Shown here piece by piece: positions 62,409 to 64,000 of a stretch of 64,000 bases of DNA; within the stretch, counting starts at the first letter, position 1, and every line of letters begins with the position of its first letter. Under the pieces are notes generated by a model. That model saw only the letters and a program-made list of their open reading frames with translations. It did not search any database and had not been told where the DNA came from. The DNA lies in the NCBI GenBank assembly GCA_026018925.1, contig JAKSZU010000012.1, forward strand, positions 31,614,055-31,678,054, given 5' to 3'. The position numbers were made by a program, and so were the translations under genes. The DNA comes from Tupaia tana (lineage: Eukaryota; Chordata; Mammalia; Scandentia; Tupaiidae).

Positions 62409-63545
62409 ACTGCCAGCTGTGGCAGGTCAGAGACTCGGAGTGGTCGCAGGAGAAGACCAAGCAGCATGGACTCTCTCACTTACTGTGTAAGTTCATCTAG
62501 CATCTCACCTGTATCAAAGGACTGTGCTTCCATCCTGTGAGGTGTATACTATTTCTGGTTTTTAACCAAAAGGAAATCACCTGGAGGCAGGAAGCAAAAG
62601 GATATTTTAAAAGCTGTTACCTTCTAGTGACATTTTGTAAGCACAATCTTTGACCTGTTCAGGAGACAAATTCACTCCAGAATTACATTGGAACAGGTTT
62701 CAGAAATCTTACTGAAGCTATGAAGTGGCTGTCCCACTGTGTCCCACTCACCCCCTGCCCTGGTCCACTTATGGCTCAGGGAGCGTTCCTTCCTGTGTCT
62801 CTGTGTGCTGTGAGCATGTGTAGGTGGTTTTTATTCCTGAATTCTACTGGATGTACTGACCACTACACCCACCCCACACACATTTCTGTCCCCTGGCCCC
62901 ATAAAGTGGTGTTCTGTCTTTTAGATCTTAGTGTTGGACTAAAGGTGGAAACAAAATCTCCTTGTAATCGTCTTCCTCCATTTCACAACACACTGACCAT
63001 GGGCCACAGACCCGGGCATTGCTTGTGTTTTGTCCCTTTCACAAAAACTCTCTAGACCTTCACTTGCCATTTGTGGTTAGGGAAAAGCCTGAGGCAGAGA
63101 ACACAGAAATTTAATGATGTGTTCAAGTCCTCCAGAAGTTACCATGAGTCAGCACTGATGACACCCGAGGAGTTTTCATGCCGCTGACCCAGAGCATGCT
63201 TTGCACTATTCCTTGTGGTATATTGCCCCTCTTCACTCCCAGAATCTGGAGAGTGAGACCCATCTAATGAGAGAGGGCTAAAAAAAGAGATCTCTTCCTA
63301 CATATAATGTACAATAGTTACCTACAGTTCCTCCTTTTCAAGGAAATGGAACATTCCAGAACATCAGTTTTCCAGGAGGTTAGTGAGGAATGTAAGGCAC
63401 ACATTATACAGATATCGCACCTCTGTTTTTTAAGTCCCCCATTTGCCTTAAAAAAAGTACTGGCTCCCCAAGAAGAGATGGAGAGAGTAAGTTGTTAGTA
63501 GGTCTGAATGAATAGCAAATAAAGCATTTTTCATTTTACTTATGG
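62409..63545 (+). other. POLD3 3' UTR (predicted)
   Basis: Sequence from the stop codon to about 20 nt past the AATAAA at 63518. It has no SINE or other recognisable repeat, unlike all the introns, which fits selection against insertions. No upstream AATAAA is present between the stop and 63518. Polyadenylation further downstream, beyond the window, is also possible. Confidence 0.65.
63518..63523 (+). terminator. Poly(A) signal AATAAA
   Basis: The only canonical AATAAA between the POLD3 stop and the window end, 1.1 kb after the stop, followed by T-rich sequence. Probable end of the mRNA. Confidence 0.6.
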
Positions 63546-64000
63546 AAAAATCATCTATTTCAATGGTAACTTTCAAGTGACTTCTACTACGGCTAGATAG
63601 GCAGTTAGCTCAGAGGCCTGAGGTAGTATGGCTGTGACCTTGCACATTGAGCTCTGGAAAAGGGATGTAGGCTTGCGTGTTGACATGCTCACCCGTAACA
63701 GACAGGGATGTCTGACCTGCTCCTCCTACTTCAGCCTAGTGTGTGCCACGAGTGATGCAATCAGCTGTACGCTGTTTAAGGCTAGAATTGTGGCTGAGCT
63801 TGGGATTAGCATGACCTGCTTTAGTAACCAGGTAGGGAGGGACTTGACTGAGACTGGAAGTCTGGGAGATGAGTCCTGGTATTGTGTCTAGGACGGGAGG
63901 AGGCAGAGGCTTTGTGTAGCATGCTGAGCGAAGGTTGACATATTCCAGAACCCCCACTTATTTATTTTTTTTAAATGAAAAAGGATGGAGAGAAGGATGG
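63546..64000. other. Downstream flank, nothing recognised
   Basis: No repeat, exon-like reading frame or RNA gene recognised. In human the next gene after POLD3 is CHRDL2 on the opposite strand (from memory), but no CHRDL2 exon is visible here. Confidence 0.4.

Noticed and set aside
63628..63891. 87-codon frame after the POLD3 poly(A) signal, considered as an exon of the next gene
   Set aside because: No similarity that I can recognise, and the expected neighbour (CHRDL2) is cysteine-patterned with von Willebrand C domains, which this is not.

Overview
This is nuclear DNA from a placental mammal. It carries one recognisable protein-coding gene, POLD3 (third subunit of DNA polymerase delta, also a subunit of polymerase zeta), complete from start to stop on the + strand. 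I assembled it from 12 coding exons (12858-62408). All introns are GT-AG, the frame stays open through every junction, and the product is 465 residues. Around 97% of the window is non-coding, mostly transposon-derived.

Layout. Positions 1-12600 are 5' flank filled with SINEs, a broken L1, an MLT1-type LTR, L2 remnants and two solo LTRs of one retrovirus-like family. Positions 12620-13160 are a CpG-rich promoter with GC boxes, an E-box, an inverted CCAAT and a perfect E2F-type palindrome 30 bp before the start codon. Positions 12858-62408 are the gene: exon 1 in the island, a 10 kb intron 2, then exons of 40-265 bp spread across repeat-rich introns. From 62409 is the 3' UTR, with a poly(A) signal near 63518, then unassigned sequence to 64000.

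The protein has the expected order: an N-terminal winged-helix region (POLD2-binding in the family), a long charged linker with a REV1-interacting FF motif, basic and acidic clusters, a proline-rich stretch, a sumoylation-type site, and a C-terminal PCNA-binding (PIP) box in the last 11 residues. Two splice acceptors are tandem sites that would add or drop one or two residues.

The dominant repeats are tRNA-derived SINEs: about 65 copies by eye, roughly one per kb, in at least four structural types (long A, older long B, short C, and a divergent D/E group). The head has pol III A- and B-box matches. I do not recognise the family for certain; it does not look like Alu, B1/B2, Carnivora CAN, horse ERE or bovine SINEs. 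A tRNA-derived family such as the colugo (Dermoptera) CYN SINEs is my best guess, at low confidence. Several young copies have perfect 13-18 bp target duplications, and several pairs share one target site so that the target is present three times. Other elements include a broken Hsmar2-like mariner, three mariner-type MITEs, a Tigger/MER2 pair, MaLR LTRs, L2, MIR, and a 745 bp solo class II LTR with 6 bp target duplications nested inside a SINE.

I found no second gene, no operon-like system and no CRISPR. The most interesting points are the LTR at 42035 (NF-Y array, internal tandem repeats, primer-binding-site-like end), the triple target duplications, the repeated FF-type motif and tandem acceptors in POLD3, and a perfect G-quadruplex motif in intron 8. 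All element calls are by eye.
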